A DNA stretch of 64,000 nucleotides, from the NCBI GenBank assembly GCA_023252195.1, contig JAHEXI010000001.1, positions 434,001 to 498,000 on the forward strand, given 5' to 3'. Under the pieces are notes generated by a model. That model had not been told where the DNA came from, did not search any database, and saw only the letters and a list, made by a program, of their open reading frames with translations. The stretch is from Pseudonocardiales bacterium. Lineage in GTDB: Bacteria; Actinomycetota; Actinomycetes; Mycobacteriales; Pseudonocardiaceae. The position numbers were made by a program, and so were the translations under genes. Positions 27,123 through 36,575 of this stretch are shown piece by piece (positions within the stretch are counted from its first letter, which is position 1; the number at the start of each line of letters is the position of its first letter).

Positions 27123-27818
27123 GTGCCGAGAGCAGGGCTGGACAAGGATCCTCGCGACATTGCGGCAATGTTCGACGGCGTGGCTCGCCGCTATGACCTG
27201 ACCAACACCGTCCTGTCGTTCGGTCAGGACCGGTGGTGGCGACGGTGCACCCGGGTCGACGTCGCCGCCGGGCCGGGCGAGCGGGTGCTCGATCTTGCTG
27301 CGGGTACCGCCGTCTCCACCGTAGAACTGGCTCGTGCCGGGGCGTGGTGCGTGGCCGCGGACTTCTCGTTGGGAATGCTGCGCGCGGGCCTACACCGCAA
27401 GGTGCCGCTAGTCGGAGCCGACGCGTTGGCCTTGCCATTCGGCGACGGGGTGTTCGACGCGGTCACGATCTCCTTCGGCCTGCGCAACGTGGCGGACCCC
27501 GACGCCGCGCTGGCTGAGCTGGCCCGGGTTACCCGGCCCGGCGGGCGGCTGGTGATCTGTGAGTTCTCCACTCCCACCTGGCGGCCGTTTCGCACCGTGT
27601 ACCTGGAGTACCTGATGCGCGCGCTGCCGGAGGTCGCCCGGCGGGTGAGCAGTAACCCGGAGGCTTACGTCTACCTCGCCGAGTCCATCCGCGCCTGGCC
27701 CGATCAGGGCGCGCTAGCGCAGCGAGTGGCTGCCACAGGCTGGACCGACGTCGGCTGGCGCAACCTCACCGGCGGCATCGTCGCGCTGCACCGGGCCGTC
27801 AAGCCCGCACGCTGCTAA
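27123..27818 (+). CDS. menG: Demethylmenaquinone C-methyltransferase
   Basis: SAM-dependent UbiE/MenG enzyme performing the last step of menaquinone synthesis. 231 residues. The N-terminal [20 protein letters not shown], the SAM motif [44 protein letters not shown] and the [18 protein letters not shown] segment are typical. Starts with GTG 27123. It is separated from the remaining men genes by the TetR/SRPBCC pair, where M. tuberculosis has a mannosyltransferase gene. Confidence 0.95.
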   Translation: MPRAGLDKDPRDIAAMFDGVARRYDLTNTVLSFGQDRWWRRCTRVDVAAGPGERVLDLAAGTAVSTVELARAGAWCVAADFSLGMLRAGLHRKVPLVGADALALPFGDGVFDAVTISFGLRNVADPDAALAELARVTRPGGRLVICEFSTPTWRPFRTVYLEYLMRALPEVARRVSSNPEAYVYLAESIRAWPDQGALAQRVAATGWTDVGWRNLTGGIVALHRAVKPARC

Positions 27819-28054
27819 AAGTTCAGCGCACTCGGACCTGTGCACAACTGGTGCAGCGGCGCCCGTCGATCGACAGCTGACCTCGGTTCGAATCAGGCGA
27901 GACGGTGAACGTCGTCGCTGCCGCGTTATGGCGAGCACCCTCAACTCGTAGGCATCGGTGCCCGCGGTCTTCAAGCTGGTAGAACGGCACCCGGTTTCCC
28001 CGCTCCGGTTCAGCCGACCGGTGCCTGCCCCGATGGCCACGGCGTCCACTCGTT

Positions 28055-28732
28055 ATGCCATGGGTACAAGCTAGGCTGGATGCTCGCCATCCTGCTCTGC
28101 GCCAGGAGCCTGCACTGACCCAGATCCGCCTGCCGATCCCCACCCGGATCGTTGTCCTGGTGTCCGGCACCGGCACGTTGCTGCAGGCATTGCTGGACGC
28201 CGCTGGCCCCGACTATCCCGCCCAGGTCGTCGCTATCGGTGCGGACCGGCCCGACGCCGCAGCGCTCAACCGTGCTGGGGAGTTGCCGACCTTCGTTGCC
28301 GACCTGGCCCAGTACCCTGACCGGGCTTCCTGGGACGCAGCGCTCACTGAGGCGGTTGCCGTGCACCAGCCGGATCTGATCGTCACGGCCGGCTTCATGA
28401 AGATCCTCGGGCCAGGGTTTTTGGACCGTTTCGGCGGTCGCATCCTCAACAGCCATCCCGCGCTGCTGCCCGCGTTCCCCGGCCGGCACCCGGTGGCCGC
28501 TGCGCTGGCGCACGGGGTCTGGCTGACCGGCGCGACCCTGCACCTCGTGGACGCCGGCGTGGATACCGGCCCGATCCTGGCTCAGCGCGCCGTCGAGGTG
28601 CTCCCGGACGACACCGAAACGCGGCTTCACGAGCGAATCAAGACAGTGGAGCGGCGGTTGCTAGTGGACGTCGTCGCTGAGCTGGCCCGCCACGGGTGCA
28701 CCGTCACCGGACGAAAGGTCTCCCTACCGTGA
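28055..28732 (+). CDS. purN: Phosphoribosylglycinamide formyltransferase
   Basis: Transfers a formyl group from 10-formyl-THF to GAR, step three of purine synthesis. 225 residues with [17 protein letters not shown] near the start, the catalytic Asn/His segment [17 protein letters not shown] and the Asp loop [13 protein letters not shown]. Family members often start about 25 residues later, so ATG 28055 may be too long, but no better start is visible. The stop overlaps the purH GTG (GTGA). The 236 bp before it hold nothing recognisable. Confidence 0.94.
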   Translation: MPWVQARLDARHPALRQEPALTQIRLPIPTRIVVLVSGTGTLLQALLDAAGPDYPAQVVAIGADRPDAAALNRAGELPTFVADLAQYPDRASWDAALTEAVAVHQPDLIVTAGFMKILGPGFLDRFGGRILNSHPALLPAFPGRHPVAAALAHGVWLTGATLHLVDAGVDTGPILAQRAVEVLPDDTETRLHERIKTVERRLLVDVVAELARHGCTVTGRKVSLP

Positions 28733-30300
28733 CTACCGAGGATCGCCGGCCGGTGCGCCGGGCGCTGCTGAGTGTGTCGGACAAGAGCGGGCTGCCGGAG
28801 CTGACCACCGGGCTGCACGCAGCCGGCGTGCAGATCGTCTCCACCGGCTCGACGGCGACCGTGATCGCCAACGCGAGTGTGCCGGTAACGACGATCGAGG
28901 AGCTCACTGGTTTCCCGGAATGCCTCGACGGGCGGGTCAAGACCCTGCACCCCCGAGTGCACGCCGGGCTGCTTGCCGACACCCGCAAGCCCGAGCATGT
29001 GGCCCAGCTGACTGCCCTGGACATTGAGCCGTTCGATCTGCTGGTCGTCAACCTGTACCCGTTCGAGGCCACCGTGGCCGCCGGGGCCGGTTTCGACGAG
29101 TGCGTCGAGCAGATCGATATCGGTGGCCCGGCGATGGTGCGCGCGGCCGCCAAGAACCACGCCTCGATGGCCGTGGTGGTGGACCCGGCGGCCTACGTCG
29201 ACGTGCTCGACGCCGTCGGCGCCGGTGGGTTCACCCTGGCGCAGCGCCGGGCGCTGGCTGTCACCGCGTATCGACACACCGCGGACTACGACATCGCCGT
29301 GGCGTCCTGGCTGGGATCATCGGACTGGATTGGATCATCGGACTCGGGCGAATTTCCGCCCTGGGTGGGCGCCTCCTGGCGGCGGGCGACGACGTTGCGC
29401 TACGGGGAGAACCCGCACCAGCAGGCGGCGCTGTACACGGCTGGTGGCACCCGAGGGCTGGCCCGCGCGCAGCAGCTGCACGGCAAGGAGATGTCCTACA
29501 ACAACTACGTCGACGCCGACGCCGCCTGGCGCGCCGCCTACGACCACGACGGCGTCTGCGTCGCGATCATCAAGCACGCCAACCCGTGCGGCATCGCGGT
29601 GTCGGCCGCCGGGGATGTCGCCGACGCGCACCGCAGGGCGCATGCGTGCGACCCGGTGAGCGCGTTCGGGGGCGTGATCGCGGTGAACCGCGAGGTCACC
29701 GTCGAGTTGGCCGAGCAGGTCAGCGAGGTGTTCACCGAGGTGCTGGTGGCGCCGTCATATGCCGACGGCGCGGTGGACGTGCTCGCTCGCAAGAAGAACC
29801 TCCGGCTGCTGCTGGCGGCGCCCCCCGACAGGGGCGGTATCGAGTTCCGGGCGCTGTCCGGGGGCCTACTGCTGCAGACCCGCGACGCGATCGACGCGCC
29901 CGGTGACGATCCGGCGTCCTGGACGCTGGCGACCGGTGCGCCGGTCACCGAGACGGCCCTGGCCGACCTCGCTTTCGCCTGGCGGACCTGCCGCGCGGTG
30001 CGCTCCAACGCGATCCTGCTCGCCGCGGATCAGGCCACTGTCGGCATCGGGATGGGGCAGGTGAACCGGGTGGACGCCGCCCGCCTCGCGGTCAGCCGAG
30101 CCGACGGGCGGGCGAGCGGCTCGGTGGCCGCGTCCGACGCGTACTTCCCTTTTCCCGACGGGCTGGCGGTGCTGCTCGACGCCGGGGTTCGCGCCGTGGT
30201 GCAACCCGGGGGATCGATCCGCGACGCCGATTCGATCGCCGCCGCAGCGGCCGCCGGCGTGCCGCTCTACCTCACCGGAACCCGCCATTTCGCGCACTGA
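28729..30300 (+). CDS. purH: Bifunctional AICAR formyltransferase / IMP cyclohydrolase
   Basis: Last two steps of IMP synthesis. 523 residues: the N-terminal cyclohydrolase ([44 protein letters not shown]) and the C-terminal transformylase ([41 protein letters not shown]). Starts at GTG 28729 overlapping purN. Oddity: a 13-bp segment is duplicated with an 18-bp period near 29314-29344, giving [11 protein letters not shown] in the linker between domains. The last 29 bp overlap the convergent FAD oxidoreductase gene. Confidence 0.97.
   Translation: MTTEDRRPVRRALLSVSDKSGLPELTTGLHAAGVQIVSTGSTATVIANASVPVTTIEELTGFPECLDGRVKTLHPRVHAGLLADTRKPEHVAQLTALDIEPFDLLVVNLYPFEATVAAGAGFDECVEQIDIGGPAMVRAAAKNHASMAVVVDPAAYVDVLDAVGAGGFTLAQRRALAVTAYRHTADYDIAVASWLGSSDWIGSSDSGEFPPWVGASWRRATTLRYGENPHQQAALYTAGGTRGLARAQQLHGKEMSYNNYVDADAAWRAAYDHDGVCVAIIKHANPCGIAVSAAGDVADAHRRAHACDPVSAFGGVIAVNREVTVELAEQVSEVFTEVLVAPSYADGAVDVLARKKNLRLLLAAPPDRGGIEFRALSGGLLLQTRDAIDAPGDDPASWTLATGAPVTETALADLAFAWRTCRAVRSNAILLAADQATVGIGMGQVNRVDAARLAVSRADGRASGSVAASDAYFPFPDGLAVLLDAGVRAVVQPGGSIRDADSIAAAAAAGVPLYLTGTRHFAH
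29314..29344 (+). repeat. Short 18-bp-period duplication inside purH
   Basis: GGATCATCGGACT occurs at 29314-29326 and again at 29332-29344, encoding the repeated GSSD in the interdomain linker. Confidence 0.85.
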
Positions 30301-31618
30301 CGCTGGTGACGAGCTCGGCCAGCTCGTCGCGGGTGGGTCCATCGGGTACAGGTGGACGCCAGCCGCTGGCGTAAATCTCCCGTGCTCGGGGTTCAACGGC
30401 GGCGAGGCTGGCGGGCAGGGCGAGCATGGCCAGGTAGGGCCCGACGACGTTGAGCATCTCGGGGTCGACCGCTGTGGCCGCCATGATCAGATCTGAGGGC
30501 AGCGGCCGGGTCAGGTCGATGTCGTGGCCGGACCAGCGCCGGATCAGCTCGGCGTCCCAATATACGTGGTCAGAGAACCACGGCTTGATGTTCGTCTCGC
30601 ACCAATGGTCGAACTCCAGGGAGCACGAGGTGAAGTCGCGCCGATGGTCGTCGATGAGCTGAACCAACCGTTGGGTCTGCATCAGAGAAGTGGTTACGCC
30701 GCGTCCGGCCACCGGGTTGGTCGTGCACACAGCGTCCCCGACGAAGATCAAGCCGTCGAGAGCGATCTGCCCGGCGGCGTTGCGTTGCCCCTGGTAGGTG
30801 TTGTGCAGCCGGCCCCCGGGTAGCACCGGGGTTATCGGCTGGGACCGGTCCGGGGCGCTCCATGCTGCCAGGGAAGGGATCGCCCCAATGGCGGCTTCGA
30901 ACACGTCCTGGGATCGCAGCGCCGCCATCTGACGGTCCGTGTTGGCCCGAGCGATGAGGATGGACACGATTCGGTTGTCGTGGATGAACACCACGGCCTG
31001 GTAGCCGGGATAACTCGTCACTATCCCGAAGGGGACGTTCATCGGTCCATGCTCGGCGCCCGGCAACAGCTGGTATTGCCGCGACACGTAGGCAATTCCA
31101 CAGTCACCGCCCTCGAGCGGCCCCCGGAAGGCCTGGGTGGCCTTGCCGGCACGGCCGGATGCGTCAATGACGAGATCGGCATCCACCTGGTGGCCGCTCA
31201 CCCGGATCCCGACGCCGCGTCCCTGCTCGGTGCGGACGTCATCGACGTGACCGGTCCGCAGCGTGACGCCGGGTTGAGCCTCGGCGGCTGACCGCAGGAC
31301 CCGTTCGAAGATCAGACGCCGGCAGCGCAATCCGATCACTCGCTCGGGCTGACCAGGTTGATCGGGCACGGTGGCCAGCTCAGCTCCCGCTGTGATCAAG
31401 CCATCCCAGACTTCCGGCATCTCGGCGAGAAGCGCTTCCCCGACCTGCTGACGGAAGGCGTGCGGGTGGTGAAACTGCATCACGCCCCGGCGTTTCCACG
31501 ACCCGTTCTGATCAGGCCCGGGATCGCGATCGATGACCGTGACCTCATGCCCGCGACGGGCCAGCGCGATCGCGGTGTAGAGCCCGGTCGGACCCGCGCC
31601 AACGACGGCTGTGTGCAT
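30272..31618 (-). CDS. FAD-dependent oxidoreductase (group A monooxygenase / halogenase-like fold)
   Basis: 448 residues. N-terminal Rossmann dinucleotide site [20 protein letters not shown] (from residue 5), a [11 protein letters not shown] segment, and the second FAD motif [20 protein letters not shown] near 315 place it among FAD-dependent hydroxylases/oxidoreductases such as styryl or tryptophan halogenase relatives. The halogenase WxWxIP signature is not seen. Substrate unknown. Its stop lies within the last codons of convergent purH, so the two genes share 29 bp. Confidence 0.85.
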   Translation of the reverse strand: MHTAVVGAGPTGLYTAIALARRGHEVTVIDRDPGPDQNGSWKRRGVMQFHHPHAFRQQVGEALLAEMPEVWDGLITAGAELATVPDQPGQPERVIGLRCRRLIFERVLRSAAEAQPGVTLRTGHVDDVRTEQGRGVGIRVSGHQVDADLVIDASGRAGKATQAFRGPLEGGDCGIAYVSRQYQLLPGAEHGPMNVPFGIVTSYPGYQAVVFIHDNRIVSILIARANTDRQMAALRSQDVFEAAIGAIPSLAAWSAPDRSQPITPVLPGGRLHNTYQGQRNAAGQIALDGLIFVGDAVCTTNPVAGRGVTTSLMQTQRLVQLIDDHRRDFTSCSLEFDHWCETNIKPWFSDHVYWDAELIRRWSGHDIDLTRPLPSDLIMAATAVDPEMLNVVGPYLAMLALPASLAAVEPRAREIYASGWRPPVPDGPTRDELAELVTSVSARNGGFR

Positions 31619-31635
31619 ATCGGGCCCCTATCTGT

Positions 31636-31690
31636 CTGTCGGGTGATGTGAGCAACTCGATCTATCTGTCGGGTGATGTGAACAACTCGA
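31636..31690. repeat. 25-bp direct repeat, 30-bp period, at the 3' end of the SAM hydrolase gene
   Basis: Bases 31636-31660 and 31666-31690 are identical except for one base. The right copy contains the stop and last codons of the SAM hydrolase; the left copy repeats that gene end in the gap before the oxidoreductase start. Confidence 0.9.
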
Positions 31691-32480
31691 CCACGGCGCC
31701 GGGCTGCAGACCGGTGTAGTGCGCCGCCGAGCCTGCTCGACGGGCCACCGCGAGATGTCCCGCCGAATCGATCAGCAGGATCAGGTCCCCTTGCGCCACG
31801 TCGGCAAACGTCGTTCCGACAAGCACCTGCTGCGCGCGGGCTGACCACCGGAGTGTCGCCGACGTCCCGGCCGGTAAGCCGACCCTGGCCAACTCGGCTG
31901 CTCCGGCGGCCAGCGCCACGTTGCCGAAATGGTCCACGGCCAGCACCTCGGCGCGGATCCGGTCGTCGTCGACCAGGCACACCGGTGCCGGCAGTGTGAC
32001 CAGGGAGGCCGGGTCAACCGCGGGGCCCAGCGCGTCTGGCGGCACTCCGTGGGCCAGATGCGCGGCGGCCGGCGCGAAGACGTCGCGGCCGTGGAACGTC
32101 GCACTGACTACCGGCAGCCGGTAGGCGGGTGTGACCAGCTCATAGGCGGCCACCACCCCGCCTAGAGCCTCCGCCGCGGGGATCAGCAGCCCGTTGTCCG
32201 GGCCGATCAGCATCGCGTTACCGCTGACCAGAGCCAATCCGCGCCGCGCGGTACCGACCCCGGGGTCGACCACCGCGACGTGTACCGCCGGCGGCAGCCA
32301 GGGCAGCGTGTCGGCGAGCATTACCGAGCCGCGCCGCACGTCGCCCGGCGTGATCGCATGCGTGACGTCGAGCACTCGCGCCTGCGGCGCGATCCGGGCG
32401 ATCACCCCATGGCAGGTGGCCACGAACCCGTCCGCGTAGCCGTAATCGGTGCACAAGGAGATCCAGCCGAAGCCCGCCAC
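31662..32480 (-). CDS. S-adenosyl-L-methionine hydrolase (DUF62 / SAM hydroxide adenosyltransferase)
   Basis: About 272 residues. The N-terminal WISLCTDYGYADGFVA, VTHAITPGDVRRGSVMLA, VAVVDPGVGTARRGLAL, LIGPDNGLLIPA and FHGRDVFAPAAAHLA are hallmarks of the family related to fluorinase and chlorinase, in which water attacks SAM to give adenosine and methionine. GTG 32480 gives the usual short N-terminus; ATG 32549 is the next candidate and would overlap the VapB operator. Convergent with nothing; it diverges from vapBC. Confidence 0.9.
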   Translation of the reverse strand: MAGFGWISLCTDYGYADGFVATCHGVIARIAPQARVLDVTHAITPGDVRRGSVMLADTLPWLPPAVHVAVVDPGVGTARRGLALVSGNAMLIGPDNGLLIPAAEALGGVVAAYELVTPAYRLPVVSATFHGRDVFAPAAAHLAHGVPPDALGPAVDPASLVTLPAPVCLVDDDRIRAEVLAVDHFGNVALAAGAAELARVGLPAGTSATLRWSARAQQVLVGTTFADVAQGDLILLIDSAGHLAVARRAGSAAHYTGLQPGAVVELFTSPDR

Positions 32481-32512
32481 CGCATCGATTATGCGCCACG
32501 GTTGACGCGTTG

Positions 32513-32559
32513 ATGAGACGCACTCATCTTGTGAGGCAGGTATACTCATACCATGAGTA
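32513..32559. promoter_or_regulatory. Two ATGAG/CTCAT palindromes around the vapB start, likely VapBC operator
   Basis: ATGAG-N5-CTCAT at 32513-32527 and TACTCAT-N3-ATGAGTA at 32543-32559; the second has perfect 7-bp arms and covers the vapB start codon (32553). A -10-like TATACT (32541-32546) lies between. This fits autorepression by the toxin-antitoxin complex. Confidence 0.65.
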
Positions 32560-32807
32560 AGCGGTTGCAGGTGGTAGTCGATGAGCATGAGCTGATCGAG
32601 CTCCGCGCGATCGCCGAGCGCCACGGTACGACGGTGTCCGAGTGGGTCCGCCAGGTGCTGCGAGCGGCTCGGCGGCGGGAGTCTAGTGGCGACCCCGCGC
32701 GCAAGCTCGACGCCATCAGATTGGCCACGGAGCATGCGTTCCCGACCGCTGACATCGAGATCATGCTTGCCGAGACTGAACGCGGTTACTTGGGCGATAC
32801 GGGATGA
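32553..32807 (+). CDS. vapB: VapB-type antitoxin
   Basis: 84 residues. N-terminal [21 protein letters not shown] followed by [17 protein letters not shown] forms a ribbon-helix-helix-like DNA-binding domain; the C-terminal part ([19 protein letters not shown]) would wrap the toxin. The stop overlaps the toxin start (ATGA). Presumably neutralises the PIN toxin and represses the operon through the palindromes at its start. Confidence 0.88.
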   Translation: MSKRLQVVVDEHELIELRAIAERHGTTVSEWVRQVLRAARRRESSGDPARKLDAIRLATEHAFPTADIEIMLAETERGYLGDTG

Positions 32808-33199
32808 TCCTGGTCGACGCGAACATCCCGATGTATCTCATCGGCGCCGATCATCCGAACAAGATTGCCGCTAGAGGGGCGCTGGAAGGGGCGGTCAATC
32901 GAGGAGAGCGACTGGTCACCGACGTCGAGGTGCTCCAGGAGATCCTGCACCGATCCACAGCCATCGACCGTCTCGCCGCGATCCAACCGGCGTTCGATGT
33001 GTTGCTCGCGGTTGTGGACGAGGTCTTGCCGATCGATGCGGAGGACGTGGAGGCTGCCAAGCGGATCGTGCTGGGCGGCTACCAACTCTCCGCCAGGGAC
33101 GCTGTGCACCTGGCCGTGATGAGACGACACGACATCGACACGATCATGTCGTTCGATCGTGGTTTCGACCGGTATCCGGGGCTGACTCGGATCGGATGA
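32804..33199 (+). CDS. vapC: VapC-type PIN-domain ribonuclease toxin
   Basis: 131 residues with the acidic PIN active site: Asp5 in [11 protein letters not shown], Glu/Asp cluster [13 protein letters not shown] (Asp40, Glu46), Asp99 in [11 protein letters not shown] and Asp118 in [16 protein letters not shown] toxins are Mg-dependent RNases that often cut tRNA or rRNA. Overlaps the antitoxin gene by four bases. All catalytic acids appear intact, so the module is probably functional. Confidence 0.92.
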   Translation: MILVDANIPMYLIGADHPNKIAARGALEGAVNRGERLVTDVEVLQEILHRSTAIDRLAAIQPAFDVLLAVVDEVLPIDAEDVEAAKRIVLGGYQLSARDAVHLAVMRRHDIDTIMSFDRGFDRYPGLTRIG

Positions 33200-33277
33200 C
33201 CATCGGAGTCTTCCCCGTAGCCAGCGCATCGCGGGTGTGACCTTGACGGTGCTCGACTGTTCGGGTTTACTGGTGAA

Positions 33278-33293
33278 TCGAACATATGTTCCC
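33278..33293. promoter_or_regulatory. LexA (SOS) box upstream of imuA
   Basis: TCGAACATATGTTCCC matches the actinobacterial SOS consensus TCGAAC-N4-GTTCGA at 10 of 12 specified positions. It is 75 bp before the imuA start. Confidence 0.85.
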
Positions 33294-33367
33294 CTGCGCT
33301 GCCTTCCCCGCAGCGGATCCGGGTGCGGTTGTCAGCGCGTACCCACCGTTTGGGAGGAGGCCGCCGG

Positions 33368-34048
33368 ATGGCGGTTGCGAGCGTCGCGTCGGTGCTGCAG
33401 CAAGCGCCGGTCGCACCGGCGTCGGCGCTGGAGAAGCGGCTCGACGTCCCGGGCGGCCGGCCGCCATTTCCGGTAGTCGAACCGGTCGCGCCACTGCTGC
33501 CCGGTGGGCTGCGGCCGGGATCGGTGGTCGCGGTGCAGGGCTCGATGGCGCTGCTGCTGGCGTTGCTGGCCGCGGCCACCGCGCAGGGGGCCTGGGCTGC
33601 GGTGATCGGTGCCGGAGATCTCGGCGTGTTGGCCGCAGCCGAGGCGGGGGTGGTGGTGCAGCGGCTGGCGCTGATCCCCCGACCTGGGCCGGATCCGGCC
33701 TCAGTGGCCGCGGCCCTGCTCGACGGGGTGGCCCTGGTGGCGCTGGCGAGCACTGATCGGATACCGCCTGGCGCGCGGCGATCCCTGGCCGCCCGGGCTC
33801 GGCAGCGCGGATCGGTATTGCTTCCGCTCGGTCGATGGCCGGGCGCGGACATCGAGCTGGACTGCCGTGCCGAGGCCTGGCATGGCGCGGAGGCCGGGCA
33901 TGGACGGCTGCGCAGCCGCGAGGTCGTGGTGCGCGCGGTCGGCCGCGGTGCGGCGGCTCGGCCTCGCACTGCCCGTTTGCTGCTGCCCGGTCCCGGCGGT
34001 CCGGTGGGGGAGGTGCTCGCGGACCTGACCATCAGAGCGGTGAGCTGA
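33368..34048 (+). CDS. imuA: ImuA, RecA-like accessory protein of the DnaE2 mutasome
   Basis: 226 residues. The core LLPGGLRPGSVVAVQGSMAL and LLAAATAQGAWAAVIGAGDL resembles a RecA fold with a degenerate P-loop, and the gene overlaps imuB (TGATG). In mycobacteria ImuA' and ImuB are needed with DnaE2 for SOS mutagenesis and damage tolerance. ATG 33368 follows a GGGAGGAGG ribosome binding site. A LexA box lies upstream, so damage induction is expected. Confidence 0.9.
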   Translation: MAVASVASVLQQAPVAPASALEKRLDVPGGRPPFPVVEPVAPLLPGGLRPGSVVAVQGSMALLLALLAAATAQGAWAAVIGAGDLGVLAAAEAGVVVQRLALIPRPGPDPASVAAALLDGVALVALASTDRIPPGARRSLAARARQRGSVLLPLGRWPGADIELDCRAEAWHGAEAGHGRLRSREVVVRAVGRGAAARPRTARLLLPGPGGPVGEVLADLTIRAVS

Positions 34049-35610
34049 TGACGCCGCCTCGGGTGGTGGTGGTCTGGTGCCCGGACTGGCCCGTGGTGGC
34101 CGGAGCGGTCGCTGCGGGTTTGGCTGCGCAGACACCGGCGGCGGTGGTAGCCGCCAATCAGGTGCTGGCCTGCTCGGCGGCCGCCCGGGCCCAGGGGGTG
34201 CGCCGCGGGCAACGCCGTCGTGAGGCGCAGGGACGGTGCCCGGAGCTGGTGGTGCTCGCCGACGACCCGGACCGGGACGCCCGAATGTTCGAGCCGGTCG
34301 TCGCCGCAGTCGAGGCCCTGGCGCCCGGGGTGGAGCTGGTGCGCCCGGGGCTGGTCGCAGTACCGGCTCGGGGCCCGACCCGGTACTTCGGTAGCGAACC
34401 CGCGGTGGCCGAGCGGATCGTCGATGTGGTCGCCGCGCAGGCCGGGATGGAATGCCAGATCGGCATCGCCGACGGCCTGTTCGCTGCGACCTTGGCCGCG
34501 CATCGAGGTCTGCTGGTGCCACCGGAGGATTCGGCCGGCTTTCTTGCCACCTTGAGCATCGCCGAGCTGCACCAGCCGGCCGCTGATCGGGCCGCCCTGG
34601 TGGACCTGCTGCACCGGCTGGGACTGCGCACCCTCGGTGCATTCGCCGCCCTGCCCGTTGACGATGTCGCCTCCCGGTTCGGTCTCGACGGGGTGCGCGC
34701 GCACCGGCTCGCCCAGGGGCTCGACGAGCGCCCACTGGCCCGCCGCGACCCGCCGGTCGATCTCACCGTCACTCGCCGGTTCGACCTGCCACTGGACCGG
34801 GTCGATGCGGCGGCATTCGCCTCCCGGGAACCAGCGCAGCAACTGCACGAGGCACTGGCCGCCCGCGGTCTGGCCTGCATCCGGCTCGGAATCAGCGCCT
34901 GGACCGAGGCCGAGGAGCAGCTACACCGGGTGTGGCGCTGCGCTGAGCCGCTGACCGCGTCCGGGATCGCCGATCGGGTCCGCTGGCAGCTCGACGGCTG
35001 GCTGACCTCTCGCGGATCACACCGCGGGGCGGGTATCACGCTGCTGCAGCTGATCCCGGAAGAGGCGATCGGCGGGCAGGCCCTGCAGCGCGGGCTGTGG
35101 GGGGAGTCGGGGGAAGACGACGAGCGGGCCTGCCGGGCCCTGGTCCGGGTGCAGGGGATGCTGGGACCCGAAGCCGTACTCATCGGAGTGCTCGGCGGCG
35201 GCCGCGACCCCACCGATCGGGTACGCCTGGTGCCCTGGGGCGAAGACCCAGCTCCGGCGCGCGACGCGGATTCTCCCTGGCCAGGCCAGCTGCCGGCGCC
35301 GTCCCCGTCTCGGGTGCCCGCCCGCCCGCTACCCGCCGCGGTTTTTGACGATGCCGGACGCGTCATTGGGGTGAGCGGACGCGGAAAGCTCACCGGCGTG
35401 CCGTACCGGATCACGGTGGACGGGAACCCGCCGCGCCGGGTGCTGACCTGGGCTGGGCCCTGGCCGGTCGAGGAGCGCTGGTGGGAGCCTGGCGGAGGAC
35501 GGCGCTGCGCGCGGTTGCAAGCGGTGCTCGACGCTGAACCTGCCGGGCCGCTCGCGGTACTGCTGGGCTGCGAGACGGGCCGCTGGAAGGTCGAGGGAAT
35601 CTACGAGTAA
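34048..35610 (+). CDS. imuB: ImuB, catalytically inactive Y-family polymerase homologue
   Basis: 520 residues in Y-family polymerase layout. The N-terminus VVVVWCPDWPVVAGAVAAG replaces the catalytic DxDxF(F/Y) motif, and the second acidic site is lost too (PTRYFG), as in known ImuB, which acts as an adaptor linking DnaE2 to the beta clamp. The helix-hairpin-helix region is LHRLGLRTLGAFAALPVDD. The C-terminal tail (LAVLLGCETGRWKVEGIYE) interacts with partners in mycobacteria. Translationally coupled to imuA. Confidence 0.95.
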   Translation: MTPPRVVVVWCPDWPVVAGAVAAGLAAQTPAAVVAANQVLACSAAARAQGVRRGQRRREAQGRCPELVVLADDPDRDARMFEPVVAAVEALAPGVELVRPGLVAVPARGPTRYFGSEPAVAERIVDVVAAQAGMECQIGIADGLFAATLAAHRGLLVPPEDSAGFLATLSIAELHQPAADRAALVDLLHRLGLRTLGAFAALPVDDVASRFGLDGVRAHRLAQGLDERPLARRDPPVDLTVTRRFDLPLDRVDAAAFASREPAQQLHEALAARGLACIRLGISAWTEAEEQLHRVWRCAEPLTASGIADRVRWQLDGWLTSRGSHRGAGITLLQLIPEEAIGGQALQRGLWGESGEDDERACRALVRVQGMLGPEAVLIGVLGGGRDPTDRVRLVPWGEDPAPARDADSPWPGQLPAPSPSRVPARPLPAAVFDDAGRVIGVSGRGKLTGVPYRITVDGNPPRRVLTWAGPWPVEERWWEPGGGRRCARLQAVLDAEPAGPLAVLLGCETGRWKVEGIYE

Positions 35611-35658
35611 CGGTGGCAGACGGCGCCCACGTCGGGCCTACGCCTACGCTTGGCGGTG

Positions 35659-36528
35659 ATGTCATCCTTCTACGAGTTGCACTCTCACCGCCCGTTCGAG
35701 TCGCCAGTGCTGCTCCTCGCGACGGAGAGCTGGGTCGACGCCGGCCTCGGAGCTCAAGCAGCGATCGCTCACACTCTTGAGAAGATCTCGACAGAGGTGC
35801 TGGTGACCTTCAACACGGACGAGCTCATCGATTTCCGGTCTCGTCGTCCCATCGTGCGGATCTGCGACGGAGTCGTCGATAAGTTGAGCTGGCCCGAGAT
35901 CCAGCTGCGGGCCGGTCAGGATGCTGCAGGCAGAGATGTTCTCGTCTTGGTGGGGCCAGAACCCGACATGGCGTGGCATGCCTTCGTGCGGGCCGTCGTG
36001 GACCTGGCCACGCAGCGAGGAGTGCGGCTGGTGGTCGGTCTCGGTGCCTTCGCCGCTCCTGTTCCGCACACCCGTCCGGTCAATCTGATGGCGATCGCCA
36101 CCACGGCTGCGCTCGCGGCGCAGGTGGGAGTGGTGCCTGGCACCGCGGAGATGCCGGCCGGGATCCAGACCGCGCTCCAAGAAGGTTTTGCCGCCGCAGG
36201 CATCCCCGCCATCGGGGTATGGGCGCGAGTGCCCCACTACTTGGCGAGCGTCCCGTACCCGGCGGCCTCCGCCGCGCTCGTCGACGCCCTGGCAGCCGTG
36301 GCCGGGCTGGAACTCGACGCTGCGGAGTTGCATGCCGCCGCCGGCAGTGTCTTGAACCAAATCAACGAAACTATCGCCGACAGCGAGGAATACCGTGAGT
36401 TGGTGCGTCGCCTCGAGGCCGCATTCGACGGCGAACTGACCACACCATTCGACTTCTCTGACCTTCCGTCAGGTGACGAGCTCGCCGCCGAGCTCGAGCG
36501 TTTCCTTCGCGGCGAGCAAGGGGAGTAG
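35659..36528 (+). CDS. PAC2-family protein (proteasome assembly chaperone-like)
   Basis: 289 residues with LATESWVDAGLGAQAAIAH, FNTDELIDFRSRRPIVRI, VLVGPEPDMAWHAFVRAV, LGAFAAPVPHTRPV and VPHYLASVPYPAASAAL, the pattern of actinobacterial PAC2 proteins. Function is unknown; the name comes from similarity to eukaryotic proteasome assembly chaperone 2. ATG 35659 is chosen; GTG 35656 and TTG 35650 are in frame. 48 bp after imuB, so possibly on its transcript, but no DNA repair role is known. Confidence 0.92.
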   Translation: MSSFYELHSHRPFESPVLLLATESWVDAGLGAQAAIAHTLEKISTEVLVTFNTDELIDFRSRRPIVRICDGVVDKLSWPEIQLRAGQDAAGRDVLVLVGPEPDMAWHAFVRAVVDLATQRGVRLVVGLGAFAAPVPHTRPVNLMAIATTAALAAQVGVVPGTAEMPAGIQTALQEGFAAAGIPAIGVWARVPHYLASVPYPAASAALVDALAAVAGLELDAAELHAAAGSVLNQINETIADSEEYRELVRRLEAAFDGELTTPFDFSDLPSGDELAAELERFLRGEQGE

Positions 36529-36575
36529 TCGAGACGCCTGATGACCCATACCCAGATCACCGATTGAGTGCGATG

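Noticed and set aside
33079-34848. Minus-strand open frame of 589 codons
   Set aside because: Antisense to vapC, imuA and imuB; Arg/Pro/Ser-rich with no domain.
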